Source: Phoronis australis (taxonomy: Eukaryota; Phoronida; Phoronidae). Taken from it: a stretch of DNA of 26,114 bases. Positions 1-13,400 of this stretch are shown here, piece by piece; within the stretch, counting starts at the first letter, position 1; the number at the start of each line of letters is the position of its first letter. The notes under the pieces were generated by a model that was given only the letters and a program-made list of their open reading frames with translations, had not been told where the DNA came from and did not search any database. Both the position numbers and the translations under genes were made by a program. Where the stretch lies: NCBI GenBank assembly GCA_002633005.1, contig NMRA01000285.1, forward strand, positions 126,001-152,114, in the 5' to 3' direction.

Positions 1-2
1 AT

Positions 3-104
3 GAAGACTGGCATATCCTGTTCATTGTCTCTTCCCTATCATTTTGTGTTTTTGAAGACTGGCATATCCTGTTCATTGTCTCTTCCCTATCATTTTGTGT
101 TTTT
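3..104. repeat. 51-bp direct duplication in an intron
   Basis: Bases 3-53 and 54-104 are two identical 51-base copies starting GAAGACTGGCATATCC. The array may continue to the left of the window. It lies in the intron before the first visible AHI1 exon. Because 51 is a multiple of three, it leaves an open frame of 80 codons from base 1, but that frame is only partly coding (from 141). Confidence 0.9.
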
Positions 105-140
105 CATCATAAGCTCAAGTTACTTTTTATTTCCTGACAG

Positions 141-1405
141 ATACGCGGTGCTAATGAAGTGTTCAATGTTGGCAAGAAAGTGCGGTTGCAATTGTTTTAT
201 CCGTTTTACTCTTACAAACCAACTGGATCACAAGTTGAGGTAATGTTCGTCTTCTAGTTGATGAAAGATAGTCGAAATGTCTTGATTACAAATAACATTA
301 GAACTTGCTGAAATATATCCTTTGACATGACGTCTGGTGAATGAGTTTTCTGCAACTGAACTTTGTATAGAAAGAGGCAAATTAACTCATTCTGACTGGG
401 TTGTATTCAGGCTGGGGCTTTACACTGCAATAAATATATTTCATGATAGAGCATGACAAAGTTCTAGTTCGTGAACTGGGAATCGTTCAATAACACGTGT
501 CATTTGCAAGACAGGCATGTTGAATTATTCTGTGTTAACTTAGTAGTTAGCGCTGTGAGCATTCTTACTACCATGTTAATTGTTTGAGAGCCCATGCAAT
601 CACTTTCGCTGTGGTCATTCTGGAAGTGTCTGACTAGTTACGCCATCTGTTTTCTTGCTAGAATACTAGCATAATCTCGTGTAATGCTCATTTGACTCGT
701 GTGACACCATGAGATAATTTCCTTTTCAACGCACTCACAAGTGTCTCATAATTTGATAAGCTCCGCAAATATAACAGGAAGTATCGATAATTTCACACTA
801 TAACTAAACACCTTCTGCCGATTACAGGTATACCAATGGTGGTCAAGATTTGAGAGGACAAAGTATCCATCAACGCTCTATGTTACATTAAAGGGTATCC
901 TGCCTCCAAATGATTTGGAGGCTGCTGAGAGGTCCATGTTCCCTTTACAGCCAGTAAGTTGTCCTCCACTTTCATGGTTTCTCATTTAAATTAATATTTA
1001 GCTTGTCATTTAGCTGAGTTATACTCCACCTTCATGGAAGTCACATTCACAACATCTGTATGCTGTTGAATTATTGAACAGTAGTGGCTATTCAGTTCCT
1101 TGTTGATCCATTGGATCTGTGGGGCAGTGGCACTCTACATATTATGGTGAGGCTGTCGATTCATTTCTGTGTCTTGATCTGTTCCAGTTTAAGCATTTTT
1201 TCATTTTAATGAGCTAGAAACTCGTAAAAATGCAGATCTTGTGTTGGTCTGTGAGATGTGACTGTGCATTGGAAGCAAAGCAAGTGATCGATCGCACTAG
1301 TGTCTTAGATCTAGGTAACGCACCACTGATGTATTTTTTATTGCAGGAAAAAGGCACAGTGTCAGTATTGGATTTTAAAACGTTCAGTGCAGGAGCAGAG
1401 CGAAT
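141..1405 (+). other. AHI1: AHI1 exons 1-3: region before the WD40 propeller
   Basis: Exon 1 (33 codons, phase 0 to 0) reads IRGANEVFNVGKKVRLQLFY and goes on to a GSQVE end. Exon 2 (42 codons) begins VYQWWSRFERTKYPST and contains LYVTLKGILPP. Exon 3 (59 bases) supplies EKGTVSVLDFKTFSAGAER and ends in phase 2 at AT|GTACGT. This phase is required because exon 4 starts with T; joining exon 2 directly to exon 4 would create a TAA stop. The alternating hydrophobic pattern suggests a beta-sandwich, possibly the C2-like segment before the AHI1 propeller, but that is inference. Introns 240-827, 954-1346 and 1406-1841 show nothing else recognisable. Confidence 0.85.
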
Positions 1406-4400
1406 GTACGTACCACTTAGATGTGACAAAGTGTTGAAGTGTGTGTAGTATGGTGCATATGATTATTTGATATTGTGTTGTTATTTGTGTAATAATGTGT
1501 TTCATGTAATATGGTGCGAGGTCACACTGCTCATGTCGCTGGCTTACTATCAAGTGTTTAGAATACCCTACTAGTGTCCCAAATAGTATGCTATCTCAGC
1601 AGACTTTGCTTGCCATATCAAAGAGCAGTGTCGTGTATCGGCAGACTTTGTTTCTGTGCCCATTTCTATCTTTTCTAAACACCCGATTGAATCCGCTGTC
1701 GATGGTGTTTTATACACAACTTTGCATCTCTTTAGTTGTAAAAACTCCAACAATATTCCAACTTTTGCAAATCGTTAATGTGAAACATACCCTACCTATG
1801 GCTAATATTTGAATGATTTGTTTTTAATGAATGTTTTGCAGTAAAAAGACAAAGAAAGAGCCAGCCCAGTGGAGCCGCCTTGCCGGACAAGGCTGCAAAG
1901 TACCAAATCAACTCATGCACTCATTGTCTGCTGGCAGAATGGGCTGCTTTGTTATTAGATTCTCACCCGATGGTAAACGTCTAGCGTGTGCAGGCCATGA
2001 TAAAACTGGCTACCCTATCTATGTTTATGAGGTAATTCTTCGAGTTTTTTTAAACGCTATTACCTTTTTATGTTTTTTTTTTAGTTTTTCAGGTCAAAGA
2101 CCTATCTTTGTTATTTTTAGTGTCTAATTCGAATACCAGTTGTGTTTCAAATACCTACAAGTCACTTAATGCAGTCATGATTTATTGCTTGAGAAATTTT
2201 GGTGTTACTTATTGTATTTTATTTACCTTCTGGTAAACATTTCTTGCCATCTTGTTACACTACACCTTTTGACTGTTTTTCATTTACCTTCAGGTTATCT
2301 ACACCACCACCTCGTTACCTGAAAAATGTCAATTAATGGCCTGTTGTCTTTCAGATTCCTTCAGGTAACTTGCTTGGTCATCTCCTGGGTCACTACAGTA
2401 TTGTCTATGACCTTTGTTGGTCTCGGGACAACACCAGGCTGCTCTCAGCTTCTTCAGACGGCACGGCCAGGTAACTTATCAAAACAACAATGTTTAACAA
2501 GTTTTGACGTGTTTGTAGGTGTGCTCAGTAATGCTAGTTATACACAGTGCACAGGCGATGAGATAGCATGAATTATGATGCAGTAGGAGTGGAAAACATT
2601 ACCTCTTACTATTATATAGCGATATGGTTTTAAAGCGACAGGAACTGTAGGGGAACCGTTTCAGCTTGTACTATAATATACGGACATACGTGAATGAGTT
2701 AGTCATGAATTATTCTTTCAAGAGAACATACATTGTTTCCTTCTCGTAAGTTTTCTTGCAAATTTTAGTTATTCTCTTTATGCAATTTTTTTTACTTCTG
2801 AGTGTTCTATATAAAGTTTTCAGTGCCTTTTGTTGACATGTTTTTAATACCGGTTGACTCGTGAGTTTCTTCCCCCTCTTCTCGAGATTTATCCCATCGA
2901 TATTTCAGCCAATTCAGGCTTCATTTTTGCCACTTCGTGTGTTCAAGCAGCTGACTTGTCTGTGTTTCTCATATGTGTAACTTTTTCTCATGTGACGCTC
3001 TATTCTGAGTGTTTACCCTTCGTGGTAAGATTGCACCTTTGTTGTGAAAATGCATTCAGATTTGAACTCTGCACTAGAGAATTATGTTGCACTAAATGCC
3101 TAAAATGTAAACTTTGGTTTGTTTTAGAGTTTGGAATATGGAGAAGCTTGCACCGATAGCTGAGCAGACACTTGTGCACCCCTCTTTTGTCTATTGTGCT
3201 CAGTTTCATCCACGGGTTCAACTTGTCATCGCCACTGGTGGATATGACCAGTCTGTTAGAGTCTGGAATTGTTCTAAAGATACTGCTCAAGCCAAGGCAA
3301 GTTCACCAGTGTAAAGGCATGCCAGTAGCATGTTCACTTTTAACTTTAAGATGTTCCTCAAACTGACATGATTTCATCAGACTAAATGTTACTGCCTATT
3401 ACATACAATGTCATTGTTTACATTTTCAGTGTTTAATGTTGTGTACTGTAGGGCGTGCAAGATACATATTTGTTTGCATTTTATAAGACACTTTTAAACA
3501 GATACGTGTTTACCAACTCCGTATAAAAGTTGTGTTGAGTCACTCTGTTGTTGACTTTAGTTTCAACCAATACAGCAGCCATGTTCACTACGACTTGAGT
3601 CAATTTTGGAAAGTGAAATACTGTTTATTTAAAATTCTGAAAAAGACTGAGTGGTGAGGACGAGAGTGACTAGTTAATTCACTTTGTGCTGTCCTACTTT
3701 GCTGACGTTAGTCACGACCAACTGATTAGAAGTTTATGGTGTTTTGCGCTTTATGTTCCAGTTAGCTCAAGAACTCAGTGGTCACTCTGGCTATGTCAAC
3801 AGTATCTGTTTCAATGAAGATGGAGACAAGCTGTTCTCAGGTGACAGTCTTGGTGTCATTAGAGTGTGGAATGTCTACGTCACTGATCAACCAACTCGAC
3901 GAGGTATTTCTTAAAACTAGTGATTGTTTGTTCATACTCCTACTCCCTCTAGTGGTCAGTTATATTGCCATCATCTCTGTCATGGGGTTGTGAAGACAGG
4001 CATGCCTATGAAATTGCTGTTGTTACATTTGTTCCTATCAAAGGTAAACGGCTTCCATCAAATCTTGCATTTATCCCACTACGGTTGTTCCCTTAGTGGG
4101 GATTTTAGTATTTAAGGTTAATAAAAAATGTTGTATTTTTGAAATTTTTGAAAATTCTGACTGTATTGGTTTTGTGCCTTTTCTGTAAATTTCTCACCTG
4201 CCTCCCTTTTTCCACACTGTTTTATGGATTGGCATTTGACTACAATTACTGCCTGTCAGGGAGGATTGTAGCTGCCAATTTTTATGCTGGCTGAGTATAG
4301 TCGCTCCACTTTGAGGCAGACTAAAGCACATTAAACAAATGGTAGACAGACTTTCAAAATATGATTACAAGTTTACACGACCAAAGCAAATACACCTCCC

Positions 4401-7400
4401 CTGGCTCATTTCGGCAAAACTACCATTGTTCTGGGTCCAAAATACTTAATTTTAAACAAAAAATGTGTGTACTCAATATTGAGCAGGTTGAATGAATTTG
4501 AAGCAAGTCGAGTCCAGTGCTGCATGTAAAGTCTATTAACACAACAATGAACTTTTCCACCCTCTCGAGAAGATGAAATGCACATGGAATCTTCCCAAGT
4601 ATCAGATTACTCACATTTTCTAAGTTATTTGTTGAAATGAAAGCTAAGCTCGTTAAAATTGGAGAGAAGCCGTAAATTGCTCCCTGTGGCAGTTCATCAG
4701 TATCAGACAAAAAAAAGTTCTTTAATGTGCTTTTTAGTTTCCTGGTTTGCTTAATTTCAGGTATTGTGAAAAGTTGGAGTTCTTACAAGGTGATTGAAGA
4801 CAGCGAAATTATGGTAAATACTTTGTAACTAAAAAGAGGCTGAAAGTTATTATTACTGGTTCAACTGTTGACCTACTTAAAAGTAGATCTGTAGTTCATT
4901 GTTATATGCATCTTATGCTGGGAGACTGATATGAAACCAAGTACGAAATGGACAACAGAAATCCAGTTGGTAGTTAAAACGCATCGTGACAATGACATTG
5001 AAATAGTGAATTGTCAAATTACCTAATATCAAATTAATGAATTTGGGTGAGAATTTATCTCTTTTCACAACTTGCTGTGTTTGTGAACGCGAAGTCATAG
5101 AGGCATGAGGCGACTTGGAGCATTCGTTCTCAACATTCGTATTCATGCAGACGCACAACTTCCTCAGGATTAAAGTTACGCTTTGCCTTCGTTTTCCCCG
5201 TCATCTTTTTATCATGTGTACAGCTCGTTGATACAATATTACGGAGTTTTGATGAACGAAAGGACCGAGGATACATACGGAGCTGCTCTATGCCTGGCAG
5301 GAGATTTGATTTGAGTGACAGCCCTGTAACTTTTGACCTGGTTTGTTCTGTTTCCACTTGTGATGTTTTGAGTTAAAGGGATACGTTTTGACGTGTGTGT
5401 TTGTGTTTTAAATATAAAATGCACTATTACTTGATAATGTATAAATTCAATCCAACTTTTGAAACTACTTATGAGCATTTCATGTGAATGCTTATTCAAA
5501 ACCCTCTTTCTCCTTATTATATTAAACTTAACATCAATATACAGATGTATACTTAGAATACAAGTGGCATAAGTAACTAATTAATGTTGATGTACCTCTA
5601 ATTTCATTTCAGGGTTCTCCTATCAACTTCCTGTGCATGCACCCTACAGGGCGGAGGTTACTGGTTCATAGTCGAGACAACACAGTTAGAATGATGGACC
5701 TCAGGCTGTAAGTATCTTAACAAAACCCTGCTGCCCCCTATGGTGGACACTGAATGATATTATATTAATAGTGATTAATCTTGGGACTTATATTCATGAG
5801 CAATCTTTTTTTGAAGCTGGTTTTGTAACTTGTTCCATGATGTCCCTTCAGTTGTTACATGGTTTTTAATTGGTCTTATAAAGCGCGTGTTCCGTAGATG
5901 TAAGACATTCGTGAGACTCGGTGATAAATCTTCTTTTATGGAATGGAAAAAATACTTGAAGCTTACTCCCACAATTTATCTTCATTCCTGCCTTGCCGAC
6001 CATTCATATCAGTAGCGTCCATTTTGGTGCTGATCATACTTATGAATTCACTTTTCACTTGGGTTTGTTTGCAAAACCTCAAAAAGATGCAGAAATGGTT
6101 GTGTCAAGTTGTTTTCCAGCTTTTGCCAAAACTTGATTGTCATTTTGCTACAATTTTTGTTACCTATAACCATTTACTCATAGCAAAATTAGGCATCAAC
6201 TGAAATTAACTGAGTTGCTATAAACTTGTGACCAGTCAAAGAAAATGACATTCATTTAGACCATTTGTCACTATAAAATTGGTCTCTGCTTATTCCTAAC
6301 TCAGAAAATATAAGTGGTTTCTGGTCTTGGAAAGTTCGGCATTTGGTTATTACTCAAGGCCATGATTAGCGCATAATATGACTTGTGGTCGCAGTGACAA
6401 TCCAACTTGTGAACCTGAAGTTAAACTATCTGTCAGTTGTTTTTGAGCCCAGAAGTCACCTGTAATTTGACTCAGGAACAATTTGAGGTCAATTTCATAA
6501 TAGTCAGGTCTACATTATAAGTTTTTTTAGGTTTTGTTTCCACTTAAAATCTGTTTCCCTTGCATGAATTATGTCCACAACTCAAATTTTATTTATAACG
6601 GAATGATTTTTAATTGCTAAAACAAAATATGGTTGCAACGAAGATGAGCTTACCTTGACAACGAAAAATAAAAAATAGAATGATTTAGCTACCAATCTTA
6701 TTCATCACAGAAGAGTGAGGCTAAGACAAAGGGGAATGAAAAATATTTAAAGGACACCTTTAGCTCCTAACTTTTTGATAATTGATACATTTGTGGTGAC
6801 ACTTTGCTTTTTGGTATTACGCTATTACTTTAAGCAATCTTTAAAATTTTCAGATTTGCTGTCATGCAGAGGTATCATGGTGGCCTCAACTTCAGGGAAC
6901 AATTAAGAAGTTGTATTACACCCTGCGGAACCTTTATAATGGCGGGCAGTGAGGACTGTACTGCTTATGTGTGGAACGCTGAAACTGGTGAGTGTCCTGC
7001 TCACTGAGTGCCTGCTGAAACTAATGACTGAACAATACGCCTCTTCAATTTTACGTGCACTTATGCAAATACGGTACATACTACCAGTGCATATCAAAAT
7101 TCACAATTGTTTGACAAAGAATTGGGAGGGGGCGCTGCATTTAGAGTCACTTTGACTTGCAAATAGTATTTGAATTTCGACAAAACTGGTTTTGTCAAGT
7201 TTAGATAGCGAAAACGCAGATGGAAACCAGATGAATGCACTTACGACATTTGGAAATTAGCCGGGACTTACTGCTTTGAATTCTGCATTTTTTTAAGAAG
7301 AAGAAATATTTTTGACACTTTGTACTATATATTACTTTTTAGGTGACCAAGTTGCCATGTACGCTGAGTTGAACTTCAAACATCCGGTGTCAGATCTTCA

Positions 7401-10400
7401 CTTCCACCCTTATGATCACATTGTGGCCTTCTGTTCGTTTGGAGAAAACCATCCAGTTATGATCTACAAGTACGATCCACAAGGTACGACTGGCATTCCA
7501 GGAGTTGATCAATAATTAGCTTAAGTTATGCTCAGCTCCAGCTCCATCTGGTGGTGAATATACAACTTTTACATTATTAAGTTGCATATGCCATCCAGAT
7601 GTTGCATGGTTGAATGATTTAAAACCAAACTATTTCTTTGGCACATAAGACCACATATCCAGAGTACATGAAGCAACTGATATAAGTTTGCATAATCATA
7701 GAAAGAAGTGTCTTTCTGAGATCAGGTCACCTCCTTATCAAGGGGGGATAAATCCAGGCATGTTTTATGTCAAAAACCATCCGTTGATTTAAGGCACTTA
7801 CTGAACAGTTGTAAATCGGTTTCATCCTGTTCCCTAGTCAGATTATCATGAAAATGCTTTATTCTGTAGAGTTATCCAGTTCAGTGTATTGTTTGACATC
7901 GGACCTTGATACCTTGGTATTTAATTGTCTTTGTGTGTTACATGTTTAGCTGCTCAAAAAGAACTGGGGATTAAGAGTGTTGTGAAGAAACTGTTCAAGC
8001 CATCCGGTGTGAGTCGCAGGCCTGATGGAACACTTATACAAGATGAACTGACTGGAATGTAAGACCATTTCTCCATGTTGCTAACTACTTTCACTTCAAG
8101 GGGCACCACGTGTTTCACCAGTCATTGTTTGTAACAGGATTTTGAGTTTTATTATTTTATTCAGTGAAGCTGTAAATGCCATGAATTTTATGAAAACCTG
8201 AACCTAGACATTTGATGATACATCTTGTATCTGCATGTAAACAGTGGTGAAATAATGGTAGTTTTCTTTTATTGAAACTTAACAGAATCAAAGTATGGAA
8301 ATGTACACATTATGGTTTTGCTGAACTCGAGATTTTCACCTTGTTGAATGCATCTTAGACGTTTATTTATTTTGTTCTGTCATTCTAGGGACATCAGTAC
8401 GCCTCATACCATGACAACAGCCGACTTCTCATTGGCCGAAACTGCCAGAAAGGACCAAGTGATAAAGAAGCTAAATGCTGTCAATTCATTTGTATGTATA
8501 ATTTGACTCTTCATTATGCTGAAAACACCACATGGTCCTCCTCTATGTGATGTTTAAAGTGCAGCATTTCGCTGTATTTTTTGTTGCAAAAAGGGTGCAG
8601 GCAGGCTGGGTGTATAAGACATTCTGAGGGCACTCAGTTGCGCCCACTGCATGAACGTACTGAACAAAACTCATGAGAGTGTTGTTATCAATCAACAGGC
8701 TCTTCATGAAGTTATGTAGGCTGCCTGTCTCTTTTCAGAAATTGGACAAAGTTTTCCATTTGTTGTTGCCATACAGTATATGCAATTTGTATGTTATGGT
8801 GCTTGATAATCAGCCTACAAAAAGCTGGGCAAGACTCTACCAGGTTTTTAGCGTGTGCCCTTGAGATTTGCCTCTGTTGGGTTAGGTTAAAAAAATCTGT
8901 TAGAATTCTCGTCTGATCCACAATGTATCAAAACTCACAAGATTTTTTAACTTTTGGTTGATCATATTGGGAAAGTTCTCTTTGGTTTGTCAAGAGTTAC
9001 GCAGTGCCCATTGGGCTGCTGACTGGGTATCTACCCAGTTGTGTACAATCATTGTGCATCATCTTGAACTTACTGGGATATTATGTTACTTAACAGAGGG
9101 AACAAGAATTGTGGAATCTCTTATAGAGTCTCCTCACTTAGTATTTATTATAATTGTATACCCCTATCTCGTAAAATAAAAAGCAGAATATTTATGATAA
9201 TGTCATACAAATATTATTCTCCCTAATGACAAACATCTAAGGGCAATAGTCAGATGTAACATGCCCACATTTTGAGAAACAGTTTGATGCCCGTTATTCA
9301 GTGGAGAAAACTGGTTCTCAAAATGCGGGCATATTGTATCCAACTATTGCCCATAAATGTTTATAAAAGACAGTACAGTGTTTTCTCCTCCTCCAGATAT
9401 CCAGTGCTAGGCAGACGCCGTCTTCTAAAACAGGCATGCCAAATGGTGCAGACCAGACAGGCACATTCGACAGCACCTGGGGCTCTACATTTGATCAATC
9501 TAGTGACTTTTTGACAATGCTGCAGTCTCGTCCATTGGTGTGTATGTTATACTTGCATGTTTTGTACAGAACTGTTATTGTGTCCCACTTACAGGGGTGG
9601 GGAGGTGAATGTATTGCAGATTGTACCACATGCTACATTGTGTGATTTAGTGGTGAATTGTATGCATCCAGTTTAAAGAAACAATGTTCACATTAAGGTG
9701 TTGGAAACTTTGTGCAAAGATTCTAATTAATGGCATTTTGATTTAGATAATATTATGTGTTTTCAATGAGTTAAAATGCAGTTCGCTAAACAAAATTTTG
9801 AAACTGATTCATTTTCCTGGTTCACATATTTCATTTCTCTGTCTGTTATTGAGCACAGTAGGTCTGAACATTCGTCTTCAGTGCTCAGCTAGAACCTGTC
9901 CAACACTTCCCTATAGTTCATCAAAACCCTGTTTATCAATAACCTACAGTTAAATTGATTGTTGTCTCCAGGGCTCTAATGTGACTGCTGTGTCCCCTCA
10001 TGCACCAACCTCTCTACTGTCTACCATGCATAAACAGCAGTTTACTGCTCAGATAGAGTACAACCGACAGTCATCAATGGGATGGAGGCCAGGCTTCAAG
10101 CCAGGTCAGTCAACAGCTAACAGTGTCAACACGGATTGTTGTATTAAAGACTGTGATCTGATCTTAGATAACTTTCATTTCAATGCTCACATAGTTCATC
10201 AATGTGGCTCTTTAAGGTGGGCAATGTAAAAACTCGTCAAATTAACGTAAGTTACGTTTTTCACTGTGTGCCGCATTAATGTTCCACACTACCATCATAG
10301 CTATGACCTGACTTACAATGTTTGATAGTACTGACCCCTGTTGAGCATTCAGTAAATAACAATAAATGTTAATTTTTGTAACATGGTTCTGGTGTCCTAA

Positions 10401-13400
10401 TGCTTACTTATTGTTCTAATTCGTCACATGACTCTGTGGGTCAGTGTTTGTACTTGGCTTGCTACAACCTGGAGTTTGTTTCATGAAAAGTGACGTAAGA
10501 CTTAAGACTGAAATTTGGTCTTGCGCTCCACACAACTATTTCAGAAAATTTGTTACGTGTCACTTGAGCGAAGTGCAAAGTCTCTCAGTATATGCTCATA
10601 ACTGCCAGTCACTGAGATAATTTTTACAAATCATTTCTAGACCACGATGCTCTTATAATTACTTGGCTGATTCTTTTTTCAGAAACTGTAAAGTGGGAGT
10701 GCGAGACCAAATTTGTGTCTTTAGTCCTAAGTCACTTTCATGAAATAGACCCCTGCACTCAGTGCACCAGGATGTTCAGGATAGCATTTTGAGTCTAAAG
10801 GTGGCTATAAACAGCTTATGTCTCCGTGGTCTTTTAAACCTCCCTATGCCCAGGGCTTTGGTTCAAATGTATAATATTTTTGCATTGTGTCTCATTGACA
10901 AAAATGTTTGAAAAATTTCCTAAAATAATAGTCTTTCTTACTTTGACATTTCTTGTTTCATATATCTTTGGTAGGAAGTTTGAAAGAAGGGAATGAAATG
11001 TTAATTTCATGTTGGCAGGAACTATCGTTGATTTGCATAATCGTGTTGTTTTCTATTGATAATTGGCGTGAGTGTGACATTGGGTCTGTTTGTGTTATAT
11101 TTTGTATTTGGTTGGGCACTTGTACATTGATCTTGTTTTGTTTCAGTTGGCAAACAAAGTACTGCTCACTATGGACGGCCACCTCAGTTGTCTTTGGATG
11201 CAGTAAGTTCTTTTTTGCAGTCTGCAACATTAAAACCATGTAAGATGCAGTGATTAAGAAATCCATGAAACGTAGAGCCATGTGACATCATTGAATATGA
11301 TACATTAGTACACTAATCATTCTCAGGGAGAAATACCGGCTGCTCAAAATGCTTGGATTTATTATACAAACGTGGACCGTTTTTGAGGGCAATGTTTGAT
11401 TATATGTACTGAATAAGAGTAGCGTGCCAGAGGCTGAGGTCAACATTGCTGGCTTGCAACATCCGCTTGTAATAGAAGTCATTGTACTGCGTTTTAGCCA
11501 ATTTGCGCACAAGAGTGTCTGGTTGCATGATAGATTTTTGCATTGGCATACAAAGTACTTCTTGCAGTTTTTGTTGTATTATGATTTCGTAATACATTAA
11601 AGTATTTTTAAAACAACCATCCAGTTACTCTGTATATGGCGTGGTTGCTTAACCAACCAACCAATTTCTATTTGACTGGCAGTCCTATTTTTTTGATTTG
11701 TTCAGCAGCACTTATGAGATTTCATCTTGAACGTTGATGCCAAATGAAATTTGGTCAAGTTATGGATACCAGTGTTTCGCTATCTGAATGTGCCTTTTTC
11801 CTAAATTTTACGAAAAAATACATGGCCACATGACCCAGTTATTAGCGAATTAGTAAAAAGACAACAATCAAGTTTTACAGGCTCTTTAATTTCAATAATT
11901 TCAATTATAATGTTATACTTCTCCTGAATTAAAAATTTATAGTCTTGTAGATGTATGGCTAATTGTACAGACTTGCCATTAAGGACCATAATGTGGGTGC
12001 ATTGTTGCCATTAAGGACCATAATGTGGGTGCATTGTTGCCATTAAGGACCATAATGTGGGTGCATTGTTGCCATTAAGGACCATAATGTGGGTGCATTG
12101 TTGCCATTAAGGACCATAATGTGGTTGCATTGTTGCCATTAAGGACCATAATGTGGGTGCATTGTTGCCATTTTGCAGAAAATAATGTTTCTGAAATGAA
12201 AACTTAGCATTTGACCTATTTCAGTACATGTCATTCATGTGCAATAAAACAGTTGAACGTATATGTTCTGGGTGTTGTGGAAGCTCTAAAGATGAGATGA
12301 AGGATGCCCCAAAAGCAGAAAGGTCCATCTGTGAAAGATTAACATTAACTGCATTGCAATAGCTTTGGCGTCAGCTTTCGCTTCCTCAGGGCCACTTCAC
12401 AAACTCATAGATATGTACAGTTTTGCCGTGGTTTTTGGTTTACTTGCCAAGCAGAAATTGTGATTGTGTACATTACTGTGCATTATCTCCAAATTTCATC
12501 CTTTTCAGTCACACGGCAAGCCTCACTTCTCATTTATCGGTACCCCGTCCAAGGTGACTGCAGCCAAGCAGGTGCAGGTAAATGTTTTTCTCTTCTATGT
12601 TGAGCTTGGCTACACAATTAATGCTCTTTGATAATTGGCTTTAAGTGTTTCTGTCTGACATTGTTCTCATACTCCAGTGTTAGAGAGGAGGCAGTGTGGC
12701 CTAGTGGGATAAGTGTACATTTTTGCTGTTTTTTTTTTGCGTCCAACCCTCTATCAGCCAAACCGCTCAAAGGATGATTGTGAAAATTGGCATGTATGTG
12801 CTTACTATGAGGAGGACAGTTGACGATGATTTTCCGACGATTTCGATTACTGTGGCGCCTCCTAGTGTCCTAGTGACAGTTTTGTTTTTTTTGCACCTAT
12901 GGCTGTATCTCCTAAACCGTTCGCAGGATCTTTACGAAATTTATTAAGTATATTTATATGATGTTAACAACAGACGCTGACGACTTTTGGACAGATTCGA
13001 CTACCGGTGTGCCCCCTAGTGGCAATTATATTTTTTTACGTTTACCTTTTTTGTCTTCAAAAGTCCTAACAGATTTTCATGAAATTTAATATGTAGGCAC
13101 CTATTAGTGAGGTGACATTATCCTCCCGTTTTCAGATGGATTCGACGTAGTTTGCGCCACCTAGTGGCCATTTTTACTCTTTTCGAGTCTGTTTTTTGCA
13201 TCCACCCCTCTATCAACCAAACCACTCAAAGGATGATTGTGAAAATTGGCAGGTATGTGCTTACTATAAAGAGGACGGTTGACGATGATTTTCCGACGAT
13301 TTCGACTACTGTGGCACCTCCTAGTGGCAGTTTTGTTTTTGTTGCGCCTATGGCTGTATCTTCTAAACCGTTTGCAGGATCTTTACTTAATTTAGCTAGT

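Larger units (their letters stand above)
7950..12577 (+). other. AHI1: AHI1 exons 12-17: linker between WD40 and SH3
   Basis: Residues about 442-645. The sequence is rich in Ser, Thr, Pro, Gly, Lys and Gln. Pieces include KELGIKSVVKKLFKPSG (exon 12), SLAETARKDQVIKKLNAV (exon 13), FDSTWGSTFDQSSDFL (exon 14), FTAQIEYNRQSSMGWR (exon 15) and GKPHFSFIGTPSKVTAAK (exon 17). No folded domain is evident, so it probably acts as a flexible tether and protein-binding stretch. Conservation with vertebrates looks weak, so these exons rest mainly on splice consensus and phase. Introns 7484-7949, 8059-8388 and 9538-9971 show nothing recognisable. Introns 8492-9396, 10105-11146 and 11203-12508 hold the repeats listed separately. 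Confidence 0.8.

Noticed and set aside
1-243. Open frame of 80 codons starting at base 1
   Set aside because: Bases 1-140 are a 51-base duplication plus a splice acceptor; only 141-239 is coding, as an internal AHI1 exon.
4073-4110. Short hairpin (ATCCCACTA with TAGTGGGGAT)
   Set aside because: The arms are about nine bases and lie in an intron with no other support; expected by chance in a window this long.
11975-12177. CRISPR-like array
   Set aside because: Units are directly joined with no unique spacers, in an animal intron.
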